Source: a virus. Taken from it: a stretch of DNA of 46,041 nt. The notes beneath the pieces are model-generated. The model ran no database searches and had not been told where the DNA came from. It worked only from the letters and a program-made list of their open reading frames with translations. Made by a program: the position numbers and the translations under genes. Below, piece by piece: positions 27,874 through 34,811 of this stretch (position 1 is the first letter of the stretch; the number at the start of each line of letters is the position of its first letter). The stretch lies in the IMG/VR virus record IMGVR_UViG_3300042465_004209, positions 1 to 46,041 of that record; one strand, 5' to 3'.

Positions 27874-29185
27874 TAGTCACTACCTTCTCAATGCTTATGA
27901 TTTTACTGGATGTTTTAGGTTTACTTTGTAAAGGCGTACTGCCGTAAGTATTATCAATGTACTGGTAAATTTGATTTATATCACCTTTAATTTGACCCCC
28001 GTGTTCTTGTTTAACAATTGCTTTCATAATTTGACCGCGAATTGTCGAATCAGTTAAATCAATTTTAGCATCTGGATTAATATTTAAAAGTTTTGATGCC
28101 TCAGCTACCAGTCTATCTGTATCATTTTTATCTGATTTTGGCGACCATGTACTAATCGTTTCTCTAATCGTACTTAACGGCTTGTCTACATTTTTGCTTT
28201 CACCAGTTCCATAAAGCCATAATTGATGATCCATTTTATGCAAATCTTTTGCTACACCTTGAGAGGGTTCAAATTCCTGTGAGTTTGGTTTACGCATTCC
28301 GCCAATATTCACTTTATCGCTGTATAACTTGTTTATATCTTCGGCTTTTACTGAAGCCTTTTTATCCTGCTCTATAGCCACACCGCCATTTAGTTTGAAT
28401 TCATTATAGGCTTTTGAGAATTCTTCTGATTTTCTAGCATTCTCTTTTCCAGTATCCCCCCATCCTTTTGATGCAAGTGTTGGCGCTTCACTAGCATGAG
28501 CCAATGATGTACCGGCTTTTAAGTTAGCATACGCAACGGCTTTGCTTTCAACCTCTTTAGGATTAGCAGGAACTGCATTTTCTGCCCATATTTCCTTACC
28601 TGTTGCCGTATTGTATAGACCGTCAATTTTAAGGTAGCTTTTCCCATCTGGCGACACTACGATTTTCGATAACGCTCTATTTTCTTCAGTCTGCTTACCG
28701 CTTAATTGTTGGATAGTTGAAGCAATTGTCGCTTTTTCCTCTGGTGTCTTAGCATTTACTAAATCACTTTGAAGCGAATTCAATCTTTGTTTCTGCTCTG
28801 TTTCAACTTCTTTCTCTGCCATTGACGTATCAGTTAACATCCCTCTTTTCTTTATATCAGCAATTTCAGCAACGGTTTTCTGACCTGTTAAAGTATTAGG
28901 ATCATTAGCTTCGCGTCTTTTACGGTCTTCGTCTTCAAATTTAGCTTGTCGCTCTGTTGCACTATCAATGACTTTCTGCGATTGCAATCTATCAAACTCA
29001 AAATCAGATCGCTCATTCTTTCTAGCTTCTAACCTAATAGTCGCTTCTTCAATTCGTGCTTCACGCTCTGCATCTGCTTTAGCTTTGATTTCAGCGTCTT
29101 GATCTTTGCTTAGTTTATTGACGATAGCCCCACCTAAACCCTGCGCAGCGCCTAAAGCAAAACTTGTTAACATTCCATAAGCCAT
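27866..29185 (-). CDS. coiled-coil virion/ejection-type protein
   Basis: 439 residues. A short Gly/Ala hydrophobic N-terminus (MAYGMLTSFALGAAQGLGGA) precedes a long charged coiled coil (~residues 25-110). The C-terminal half is mixed and ends with HGGQIKGDINQIYQYIDNTYG. The Gly/Ala start followed by charged helices is typical of internal virion proteins that pass through the tail before DNA. Its stop lies 8 bases inside the start of the giant gene, so both are made from the same ribosome traffic. No lytic transglycosylase motif is seen. The function is inferred from composition and gene order. Confidence 0.5.
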   Translation of the reverse strand: MAYGMLTSFALGAAQGLGGAIVNKLSKDQDAEIKAKADAEREARIEEATIRLEARKNERSDFEFDRLQSQKVIDSATERQAKFEDEDRKRREANDPNTLTGQKTVAEIADIKKRGMLTDTSMAEKEVETEQKQRLNSLQSDLVNAKTPEEKATIASTIQQLSGKQTEENRALSKIVVSPDGKSYLKIDGLYNTATGKEIWAENAVPANPKEVESKAVAYANLKAGTSLAHASEAPTLASKGWGDTGKENARKSEEFSKAYNEFKLNGGVAIEQDKKASVKAEDINKLYSDKVNIGGMRKPNSQEFEPSQGVAKDLHKMDHQLWLYGTGESKNVDKPLSTIRETISTWSPKSDKNDTDRLVAEASKLLNINPDAKIDLTDSTIRGQIMKAIVKQEHGGQIKGDINQIYQYIDNTYGSTPLQSKPKTSSKIISIEKVVTNG

Positions 29186-29187
29186 GA

Positions 29188-29760
29188 TTATTTGCCTCTC
29201 TTATTTGATTGCGCAGGCGCTTTGCCTTTAGCCTTCACTGCTTGCATCTTATCATCAACGTATTTACCGTGCTGTTGATAGTCTTCAATCTCCTGCTTAC
29301 CTTGAGTGATAGCGGCTTTTAGCTGTTCTGGTGTGATGCCCATATGATCAAATAGTCGATCAGTTGTTCGCTTGGTTGTTTGACTAATGATTTCTGGAGT
29401 GACTGGTAAACGTAGACCGCGCTCTACAAAGTCTAGCACCTTACAGATAGTAGTCGTGCCTGCATAGATAAGCACTTCAGCCGGTAGGCTTTTCTTTGAT
29501 TGCTGATAGAGAAGCCACATTAAGCCGCTGACTCCTTTGCTAACTGTTTCAACTAGATTCTGCTGGCTTGCGGGATTCTTAACCAGTTCCATGTTTTGAT
29601 GGGTTTTAGGATCAAACATTAAAGTTTCAGCGGCTAACACTGTTTTGTCATAGCGCTGTTTATTTTCGGGTGATACCTTAGATTCTATATTCTTTTGAAT
29701 CTGAATCAGCATTTCATTAGTCATGCCGGTTTTTTTTGCTGTGTCTTGCATTGTAGCCAT
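29188..29760 (-). CDS. hypothetical virion-module protein
   Basis: 190 residues. Helical, with one moderately hydrophobic stretch (SGLMWLLYQQSKKSLPAEVL), a Pro/Gln/Lys-rich middle (KRTTDRLFDHMGITPEQLK) and a basic tail (AKGKAPAQSNKRGK). I do not recognise a family. It lies two bases from each neighbour in what looks like an ejection-protein set, so an internal or ejected protein is plausible. Confidence 0.45.
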   Translation of the reverse strand: MATMQDTAKKTGMTNEMLIQIQKNIESKVSPENKQRYDKTVLAAETLMFDPKTHQNMELVKNPASQQNLVETVSKGVSGLMWLLYQQSKKSLPAEVLIYAGTTTICKVLDFVERGLRLPVTPEIISQTTKRTTDRLFDHMGITPEQLKAAITQGKQEIEDYQQHGKYVDDKMQAVKAKGKAPAQSNKRGK

Positions 29761-29762
29761 TG

Positions 29763-30740
29763 TTATAGTCCTGCGTTAGCGTTCAAGCCGGTATTAGCAT
29801 CGAGTGAATTGCGTAGGCTTGGGACGCTGTTCAGATTCTTATTGCGTTGATTGATTTGAGCTTGCTTATACTCATATTCTTTTTGAGCATTAGCGCTTGC
29901 AAGGTTCTTTTCCATCATAGCCGATCCGCCTGTGACCATTGACCAACCACCAATTAGGTAATCCTTTGGTGTCATGCTTGTCATCAACTTATCTAAAAAC
30001 GTACCGGAGCTTGCTGCCTGTGTTGTACCTTGCGCTAACATTGAATTGATTGCACTACCTGCCTGTGTACCTGTTGCATTAATAGCTGGAGAGAAATTTG
30101 CCGCTGCACCTTGTATCGGACTCATAGCAGGATTAACTATTTTCGTAGCACCTCCTGCAATGCCTTCAGTTATATTTGATGCACCTTGCGCGGCTTGCGT
30201 TGATCCTTGTCCTAGCATTCCATTGATAGCGTCTTTTGCATTCGGTAAAACACCCGCCAACATTGAATTTGCTTGGGCGGCTGTAGCATTAGCCGCATTA
30301 GCCGATTGAATGCCTGCCGTCCCCATAGCAAACTCACCACCTGCTGCTAAACTTGCCACTGCACCAGATGCAAGCGAAGCAACGCCACCGGCTAGACCGA
30401 CAATGGCGCCTATTTTCATCAAGCCTTTATCACCTGTCACCATGCCGACTACGCTCATAGCTGTTCCTGCTACCGCTGCGATTGTGCCGATAGCCGATAC
30501 TGTAGCGAGAGCTGCTGTGCCGATTGCACCCATAGAAGCCATTACACCACCTGCCGCGATAGCTGTACCTGCTGCTGCGAAAGCTGTGCCTGCTGCCGCC
30601 ACTGCTGGAGCAATGAAGAAAGGCATTTCTTTGCGATTGAAAGGCGGTTTATGTGGATTACCGATTGGCATACCCATTTGATCCATTTGTCTGCGAGATA
30701 TCATCTCACCAGCTATAAAAGAGTTTTGTCTGATTGTCAT
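29763..30740 (-). CDS. Ala/Gly-rich hydrophobic internal virion protein
   Basis: 325 residues. Residues ~40-140 are almost pure Ala/Gly/Val/Thr/Met (FIAPAVAAAGTAFAAAGTAI and following, then MKIGAIVGLAGGVASLASG), able to form one or more membrane-spanning or channel-lining helices. The rest is Asn/Ala-rich with repeats of SMLAQG / SMLAGV type. Small ejection proteins of podoviruses (inner membrane channel formers) often look like this. It is the first gene of the late block, and its ATG follows the hairpin copy D, whose loop overlaps the Shine-Dalgarno (GTGAGGAC). Confidence 0.5.
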   Translation of the reverse strand: MTIRQNSFIAGEMISRRQMDQMGMPIGNPHKPPFNRKEMPFFIAPAVAAAGTAFAAAGTAIAAGGVMASMGAIGTAALATVSAIGTIAAVAGTAMSVVGMVTGDKGLMKIGAIVGLAGGVASLASGAVASLAAGGEFAMGTAGIQSANAANATAAQANSMLAGVLPNAKDAINGMLGQGSTQAAQGASNITEGIAGGATKIVNPAMSPIQGAAANFSPAINATGTQAGSAINSMLAQGTTQAASSGTFLDKLMTSMTPKDYLIGGWSMVTGGSAMMEKNLASANAQKEYEYKQAQINQRNKNLNSVPSLRNSLDANTGLNANAGL

Positions 30741-30742
30741 AA

Positions 30743-30755
30743 CGTCCTCACGACG
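30743..30755 (-). promoter_or_regulatory. late-gene hairpin motif, copy D, overlapping the ribosome binding site of the first late gene
   Basis: Minus strand CGTC-GTGAG-GACG ends 2 bases before the ATG at 30740. The Shine-Dalgarno (GAGGA) lies in the loop and 3' arm, so folding would block initiation. Confidence 0.55.
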
Positions 30756-30779
30756 ATGAAGTGTAAAGATATAAAGATT

Positions 30780-30810
30780 TTGCGCGATTGTATCATATCG
30801 ATACTATAAT
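30780..30810 (+). promoter_or_regulatory. candidate promoter with an overlapping palindrome (GTATC-ATATC-GATAC)
   Basis: TATAAT is at 30805-30810 with a poor -35 (TTGCGC, 19-base spacer). GTATC/GATAC (30790-30804) sits inside it and could bind a regulator. The ~135-base unit downstream ends at the terminator at 30910. Confidence 0.35.
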
Positions 30811-30909
30811 AGAACCATGTCAGAAAAAAGGCGGCAAAGGCGGAGGCGGTAAAAAATGCTAGGTGATTCCTAGCAGGTAAAAATATTTTTATTTAATGTT
30901 AAGTTAGAA

Positions 30910-30944
30910 AGCCAGTAAGGTCTTAAATCCTTACTGGCTTTTTT
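30910..30944. terminator. strong intrinsic terminator, likely bidirectional
   Basis: Perfect 11-bp stem AGCCAGTAAGG/CCTTACTGGCT with an eight-base loop. TTTTTT follows on the plus strand and TTTCT on the minus strand. It can end the minus-strand gene at 30952 and anything started at ~30816 on the plus strand. Confidence 0.8.
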
Positions 30945-30951
30945 GTGCCTG

Positions 30952-31635
30952 CTAGTTTATATATTTATAAGATTTGTCATTGTATAAAATTGATCCGATA
31001 CAATCGCTGTGTATTATTTCAGATATTTTTCCCACGGCTTCGACTATAGATTGGGTGTCATCATCAACCCTAATTATAAAAACATCTAAATCAATAGATT
31101 CAAAATGGTTTTGTATTAACTCCATTCTAATACCATCAGTTTTTGATGAGCCATGTTGCCTTTCATCATATTCAATTACGATAACACCAATAGAACCTAA
31201 AATAATTCCATCAATATTAAGTCCATTGCAAGGATATTGCCTTTGTAATTTAAATTCCGTTACCGTTAGAATTGAATCAATTAGATTCATAAAAAATATT
31301 TCATTTCTAAGCAATGCCTGCTTTGTTAAAACATCAAGGTCAAACATTAACGCGGCATTAGCAACATCCCCTCGACTTCTACAAACTAAAAATTCAGCTT
31401 GTGGTTTTGTTAGAAAAATATCTTTTTGCTTTTTTGCATACCCGCCATGAGGTAATGCACAACTAGGATATACAATTTCTTTTAAAAGTTCGTTTTTAAA
31501 ATGTTTTCGCGCTTGATCAAGTAATGAGGTGGGTTTTGATAGCTTTAAGGCTTTTCCAAGTTCTTTTGTACTTATTAAATTAGTCATGTTGTAACCATTC
31601 ATTAGAGGGTTATTCATTACAGGGTAAATGTGCAA
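30952..31635 (-). CDS. antirepressor-like N-terminal domain fused to a nuclease-like C-terminal domain
   Basis: 227 residues as the longest reading. The likelier functional start is the ATG at 31587 (MTNLISTKELGKALKLSKPT), though no clear Shine-Dalgarno precedes any candidate. That opening resembles phage antirepressor or KilA-N/MSV199-type DNA-binding modules. The C-terminal ~100 residues contain FKLQRQYPCNGLNIDGIILG followed by IVIEYDERQHGSSKTDGIRM and FIIRVDDD. This fits a PD-(D/E)xK or DUF559/Vsr-like nuclease core (D, E-D/E, H). It is the only minus-strand gene between the late block and the early genes, so it is well placed to control the switch. Both domain calls are from pattern memory. 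Confidence 0.5.
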   Translation of the reverse strand: MHIYPVMNNPLMNGYNMTNLISTKELGKALKLSKPTSLLDQARKHFKNELLKEIVYPSCALPHGGYAKKQKDIFLTKPQAEFLVCRSRGDVANAALMFDLDVLTKQALLRNEIFFMNLIDSILTVTEFKLQRQYPCNGLNIDGIILGSIGVIVIEYDERQHGSSKTDGIRMELIQNHFESIDLDVFIIRVDDDTQSIVEAVGKISEIIHSDCIGSILYNDKSYKYIN

Positions 31636-31987
31636 CAGGTGGGTAATGAATCCACTTTTTGACCGCTAAATCTAGTTGCACTTATTTTCAATTGGTAATT
31701 GCATTCTAACAGGTAAGGCTTAATAAACAAGCCGCATTAGCTGACCGGTTTTAAAGCGCGAAGGCAATGAGTGCGGGAGCTTGAAAGGTGATAGCGATTC
31801 GATATTATCTTAATAAAGTGCTTATAAATCAACATCATAGGAAAATATCTAATTTATTAAAAAATAATTTTAAATAATAAAGTTAATTATCTTAAATAAT
31901 TTTGTTGATTAGTTTTATTATATCGAATATTCTTTACTCAACGCGAAATTCAGCGTTAAACCTTAAAACTAAACCGGAGAGAACAAA
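31636..31987. promoter_or_regulatory. AT-rich divergent control region
   Basis: About 350 bases without a gene between divergent units. It holds GTGCAAC (31630-31636, just outside) inverted with GTTGCAC (31675-31681), a small GGCTT/AAGCC hairpin (31717-31733), and a very AT-rich tract (31830-31920). TTCGATAT (31798-31805) is inverted relative to ATATCGAA (31920-31927). These look like operators around early promoters. No RNA gene was recognised. Confidence 0.5.
31905..31933 (+). promoter_or_regulatory. candidate early promoter for the GP88-like gene
   Basis: TTGATT (31905-31910), a 17-base spacer, then TATTCT (31928-31933). The spacer contains ATATCGAA, one half of an inverted repeat, so a repressor could cover it. 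Confidence 0.5.
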
Positions 31988-32593
31988 ATGCCTTTCAAAC
32001 TTCATATCACAATGGGGACTGCAAAGATGGAAGGAATCCCATCTTTCAATACTAGTACAACGCTAAACCCTTTTTGCAATAAGATGAATCAATCGGATGA
32101 TAAATCTTTAATTTGCACTAACTGCTATGCAATCAATACAGAAAAGCGTTATCCGAACTTGGTTAACGCATTAGAACGCAATGTAGACCTTTATCAACGC
32201 ATTTTGCTAGATACCGAATTACCTCGATTGAATTACGCCATTGCGCGTTTTGATAGTTTTGGCGAAGTACATAACGAAATTCATGTGCTTAACTATTTTA
32301 ATATTGCGCGTAAAAACCCCGAGACTACATTCGGTTTTTGGACTAAACGAAAAGACTTAATTAAAAAGGTTTTAAAGATGGTATCAAAACCTGCTAATGT
32401 AATTTTAATTCATTCTAGCGCCAAGAAAAACAAAGTTGATCGTTTGCCTGCTGGATACGACAAAGTATTCACAGCGCACAAAAAAAGCGATTTAAAACCT
32501 AGCATTACAATCAATTGCAGTAAATCATGCAATGATTGCAGATTATGCTATTCGCATAATGATGTGGTGTTTATTAATGAAATTATGAAATAA
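31988..32593 (+). CDS. GP88-family phage protein
   Basis: 201 residues. It resembles the 'gene product 88' phage family by the pattern GIPSFNTSTTLNPFCNK, then ICTNCYAIN, and a C-terminal CSKSCNDCRLCYSHNDV. The Cys clusters (C-N-x-C-Y; C-x3-C-x2-C-x2-C) could bind a metal or iron-sulfur centre. The activity of this family is not known to me. It is the first gene after the early promoter region, with ACCGGAGA just upstream of the ATG, so it is probably made early. Confidence 0.65.
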   Translation: MPFKLHITMGTAKMEGIPSFNTSTTLNPFCNKMNQSDDKSLICTNCYAINTEKRYPNLVNALERNVDLYQRILLDTELPRLNYAIARFDSFGEVHNEIHVLNYFNIARKNPETTFGFWTKRKDLIKKVLKMVSKPANVILIHSSAKKNKVDRLPAGYDKVFTAHKKSDLKPSITINCSKSCNDCRLCYSHNDVVFINEIMK

Positions 32594-32604
32594 GGAAGAC
32601 TGCA

Positions 32605-32835
32605 ATGAAATTCAATAAAACTTATCAAGCGACATTAGCATCACGTCGCAACACTAGCCTAATCCATTCAAGTTGGTCAGTATTCTACAAAGGTGAGTAC
32701 ATTTGTGGCGCTGTTTATAACGGAGAGTCGATTTTATCTGTTTGCTTTCCCTGCGGCTTGCTGATGCTAACTAAATCAAAAGACATTGCTAAAAAAGCGA
32801 TCAGAGCATATCAAGCAGGGAGGTTGGAAGCATGA
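32605..32835 (+). CDS. small early protein, unknown
   Basis: 76 residues, beta-rich start (TYQATLASRRNTSLIHSSWS), then VCFPCGLLMLTKSKDIAKKA. It contains a single CxxC-like pair (CFPC) and no known domain. AAGGAAG upstream supports the start. It overlaps the next gene by 4 bases (ATGA). Confidence 0.5.
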   Translation: MKFNKTYQATLASRRNTSLIHSSWSVFYKGEYICGAVYNGESILSVCFPCGLLMLTKSKDIAKKAIRAYQAGRLEA

Positions 32836-33074
32836 AAATGCAACAGGCACACTATCAAATGATGAAACAGGCGATAGCAGAATTGCCACGGGATCAGATG
32901 CTGGCGTTTAGAGCTTGCGATCTTGGTAAAAACAAAGATAAGTTTTTTGTGTGGGGATTGTTCAAAGCTGCAAAACTACATTTTACAGCGACAGACTTTC
33001 TTTATTTGTATCTCGAAGACAGTCACATTGAAACTGCATTGAAACGCATTGCAAAAGAATTAGATTACATTTAA
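32832..33074 (+). CDS. small helical early protein, unknown
   Basis: 80 residues. Helix-rich with AHYQMMKQAIAELPRDQMLA and FVWGLFKAAKLHFTATDFLY. I recognise no function. It starts inside the stop of the previous gene, so it is translationally coupled. Confidence 0.5.
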   Translation: MKMQQAHYQMMKQAIAELPRDQMLAFRACDLGKNKDKFFVWGLFKAAKLHFTATDFLYLYLEDSHIETALKRIAKELDYI

Positions 33075-33090
33075 TAACTGGAGAAACAAA

Positions 33091-33252
33091 ATGATTACTT
33101 ATTTACTTGATAATGACACCGTCGTCCGCATTGAAAGCCGCAAAGACATTGGTGACATGGTACACGCCCAAATATATGATTCTAACAGCGCTTTAGTGGA
33201 CGTTAAAGGGCGTGTGGTTGATATCCTTGAGGATTATGAAGACTGGCAATAG
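33091..33252 (+). CDS. 53-residue early protein, unknown
   Basis: MITYLLDNDTVVRIESRKDI... ending LEDYEDWQ. Short acidic protein with an N-terminal beta hairpin. GGAG lies nine bases before the ATG. Its last codons and stop form the left arm of a 23-bp inverted repeat (33246-33300). Too short to name, but ribosome site and spacing support it. Confidence 0.5.
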   Translation: MITYLLDNDTVVRIESRKDIGDMVHAQIYDSNSALVDVKGRVVDILEDYEDWQ

Positions 33253-33300
33253 TGCAGTGCATAGCGCCTTACCCTAGGGCGCTATGCACTGCACTATTGC
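33246..33300. repeat. perfect 23-bp inverted repeat with a nine-base loop
   Basis: Arms at 33246-33268 and 33278-33300 are exact complements (core AGTGCAGTGCATAGCGCC). The left arm covers the last codons and stop of the 53-residue gene. No U-tract follows, so this is not an ordinary terminator. Confidence 0.9.
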
Positions 33301-33336
33301 AGTAATACACATTTAAATTAAAACCGGAGATATAAC

Positions 33337-33432
33337 ATGAACACATTTTATGACGTAGTAATCGGATCAATCTTAACTACAATTTTCACAGTTATTTTTG
33401 TTGCTGAACTGATTATCATTTGGGGAGAATAA
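33337..33432 (+). CDS. 31-residue single-span membrane peptide
   Basis: MNTFYDVVIGSILTTIFTVI followed by FVAELIIIWGE. A single hydrophobic helix (~residues 7-28). ACCGGAGA precedes the ATG, the same leader as several other genes here. It may be a small inhibitor, superinfection or host-takeover peptide (inference). Confidence 0.5.
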   Translation: MNTFYDVVIGSILTTIFTVIFVAELIIIWGE

Positions 33433-33435
33433 GCA

Positions 33436-33678
33436 ATGCCATCATTCACATTAGATACTACTCACGAATTAGCATCAAATTGCCGTGCTAGTTTTCCGAA
33501 CCTGCGTAGCCGATTGATTTTATCAATCGGGGAATGGGGATTGATACATGGATCAAAAACAGATTACTTTACGTCAGATGGTAAAAAATTAGGCTTTAGA
33601 ATTACGCGCCATTATGACCGTAAACAATTGCCAATTTATAACAACAAAACGCGCGTTTATATTTATACCGGAGAATAA
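33436..33678 (+). CDS. hypothetical early protein
   Basis: 80 residues, basic and beta-rich (RLILSIGEWGLIHGSKTDYF, KLGFRITRHYDRKQLPIYNN). No known domain. GGGGAGAA, which also encodes the last residues of the previous gene, is its ribosome site. Its own last codons (ACC GGA GAA) serve the next gene in the same way. Confidence 0.5.
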   Translation: MPSFTLDTTHELASNCRASFPNLRSRLILSIGEWGLIHGSKTDYFTSDGKKLGFRITRHYDRKQLPIYNNKTRVYIYTGE

Positions 33679-33681
33679 GCC

Positions 33682-33897
33682 ATGTGGTTAACATTTGAAC
33701 AATTTAAAAAACAAACTGATCCAGATACCATACCGCATTATTTTTTCTATAAAACGTATGATAAAGAACTATCGTATCAAATGGCATATCGTGCGTATTT
33801 AAATACTGCAATACCACACACTTGGATACGATCAAGAGATTACAGCGATGCAGAAATTAGCGAACTTTTTAGAATTTTTGAAGAAACCGGAGAATAG
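33682..33897 (+). CDS. hypothetical early protein
   Basis: 71 residues, aromatic-rich (PHYFFYKTYDKELSYQMAYR). It ends in an acidic helix (DAEISELFRIFEETGE). No family recognised. It is coupled to both neighbours by overlapping ribosome sites. Confidence 0.5.
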   Translation: MWLTFEQFKKQTDPDTIPHYFFYKTYDKELSYQMAYRAYLNTAIPHTWIRSRDYSDAEISELFRIFEETGE

Positions 33898-33899
33898 AC

Positions 33900-34055
33900 A
33901 TGATGATGACTTACAAAGAGTATATTCAATCACTGCCAAGTGATTACCTACAAATGCTTTATGACGAAGATGTTCACCTGTTCCAAGCATACAAAGAGTA
34001 TGTTATCGCGTATAAGTCACTAGAAGCAGAGTATGGGGAGATTAAACAATGCTGA
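33900..34055 (+). CDS. 51-residue acidic helical protein
   Basis: MMMTYKEYIQSLPSDYLQML, then a Tyr/Glu/Lys helix with two YKEY units. Three consecutive ATG codons are available; GGAG lies seven bases before the first. It overlaps the start of the next gene by 7 bases. Unknown function. Confidence 0.5.
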   Translation: MMMTYKEYIQSLPSDYLQMLYDEDVHLFQAYKEYVIAYKSLEAEYGEIKQC

Positions 34056-34459
34056 TACCGCAGAAAGCAATGAAGGTAAAAGTACCTAAGGCTTTAAAAG
34101 TAAGCAGGGGGCGACCTAAAGTTGATCCAAAGAAAAAATGTCGTCATTACCAGTTATCACTTGCAGGTGATTTGATAGACTTTATTGAAGGCGCTGGACT
34201 TAAATCTAAATCTAAATTCATTAGTCTGGCAATTAGAACCGCCATCGAGTTTAAAAAGTATCGGTCATTGCCTTATGACAGATGTTTGGATTGTGGGTGT
34301 GATATGACAGCGCCACTTGACCCAATGGATGGTGCAAAAACCTACGTTGATGAAGACGGCAGAGTCTTAGACGTTTTTGTGCAATGTGAGGGATGCGGTG
34401 GTCGTGCTGGACACAGACAATATGATCCACGAAAACACGGACTAGAACCCGAAGCATAA
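34049..34459 (+). CDS. putative DNA-binding regulator: basic N-terminus, ribbon-helix-helix-like core, Cys4 zinc site
   Basis: 136 residues. A basic arm with an AT-hook-like RGRPK (~residues 20-24) precedes RHYQLSLAGDLIDFIEGAGL followed by KSKSKFISLAIRTAIEF, which fits a ribbon-helix-helix repressor fold. The C-terminal part has CLDCGC and CEGCGG, a likely four-Cys zinc site. It is the last gene of its early run and is followed by an intrinsic terminator and the iteron region. A control role on early genes or replication is likely but not shown. Confidence 0.5.
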   Translation: MLIPQKAMKVKVPKALKVSRGRPKVDPKKKCRHYQLSLAGDLIDFIEGAGLKSKSKFISLAIRTAIEFKKYRSLPYDRCLDCGCDMTAPLDPMDGAKTYVDEDGRVLDVFVQCEGCGGRAGHRQYDPRKHGLEPEA

Positions 34460-34465
34460 AAATAT

Positions 34466-34490
34466 AGCCGGCTTAATCACCGGCTTTTTT
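34466..34490 (+). terminator. intrinsic terminator of the first early run
   Basis: AGCCGG-(loop)-CCGGCT followed by TTTTTT, 7 bases after the stop codon at 34459. Confidence 0.85.
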
Positions 34491-34811
34491 GTATCTGCCA
34501 CAAAAATCAAATTGAGACAATGAGACAGGTGAGACATAGCTAAACCTATTTATATATTTTTTACTATTAACAATGAAAAACACTAATATTTACCTAAACA
34601 AAACTGTTTTACCAATATCATATAATTTATATTTATCTATGTCTCACCTGTCTCAAAATAAATACAGACCAGAGAAATAAAGGGCTAGAGGGTGAGACAT
34701 AGTTAAAATTTTACTATGTCTCAGAGACAGAGAACTATGTCTCATTTTCAATTTTGCGCTTTTTTAAAATGAGACATAGCTGAAAACTTAAATTTTAAAA
34801 ATGAGACATAG
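34491..34811. other. iteron-rich, AT-rich region, candidate replication origin
   Basis: This gene-free stretch carries the decamer TGAGACATAG at 34530, 34692, 34770 and 34802 and its complement at 34638, 34714 and 34735, plus half-copies (TGAGACA at 34513 and 34521). TGAGACAGGTGAGACATAG (34521-34539) is an exact inverted match of 34638-34656. A ~98-base, nearly pure A/T tract lies between them. It is next to the primase-helicase gene. No open frame or RNA fold accounts for it. Confidence 0.55.

Noticed and set aside
29974-30681. Two long plus-strand open frames opposite the Ala/Gly-rich virion gene.
   Set aside because: They are mirror frames of a low-complexity gene, with no ribosome site and no sensible protein composition.
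31636-31987. Integrase attachment site or tRNA gene in the AT-rich control region.
   Set aside because: No tRNA fold, no integrase gene in the window and no repeated core sequence.
34491-34811. CRISPR array from repeated TGAGACATAG.
   Set aside because: The repeats are only about 10 bases long, irregularly spaced and in both orientations; there are no spacers of even size.
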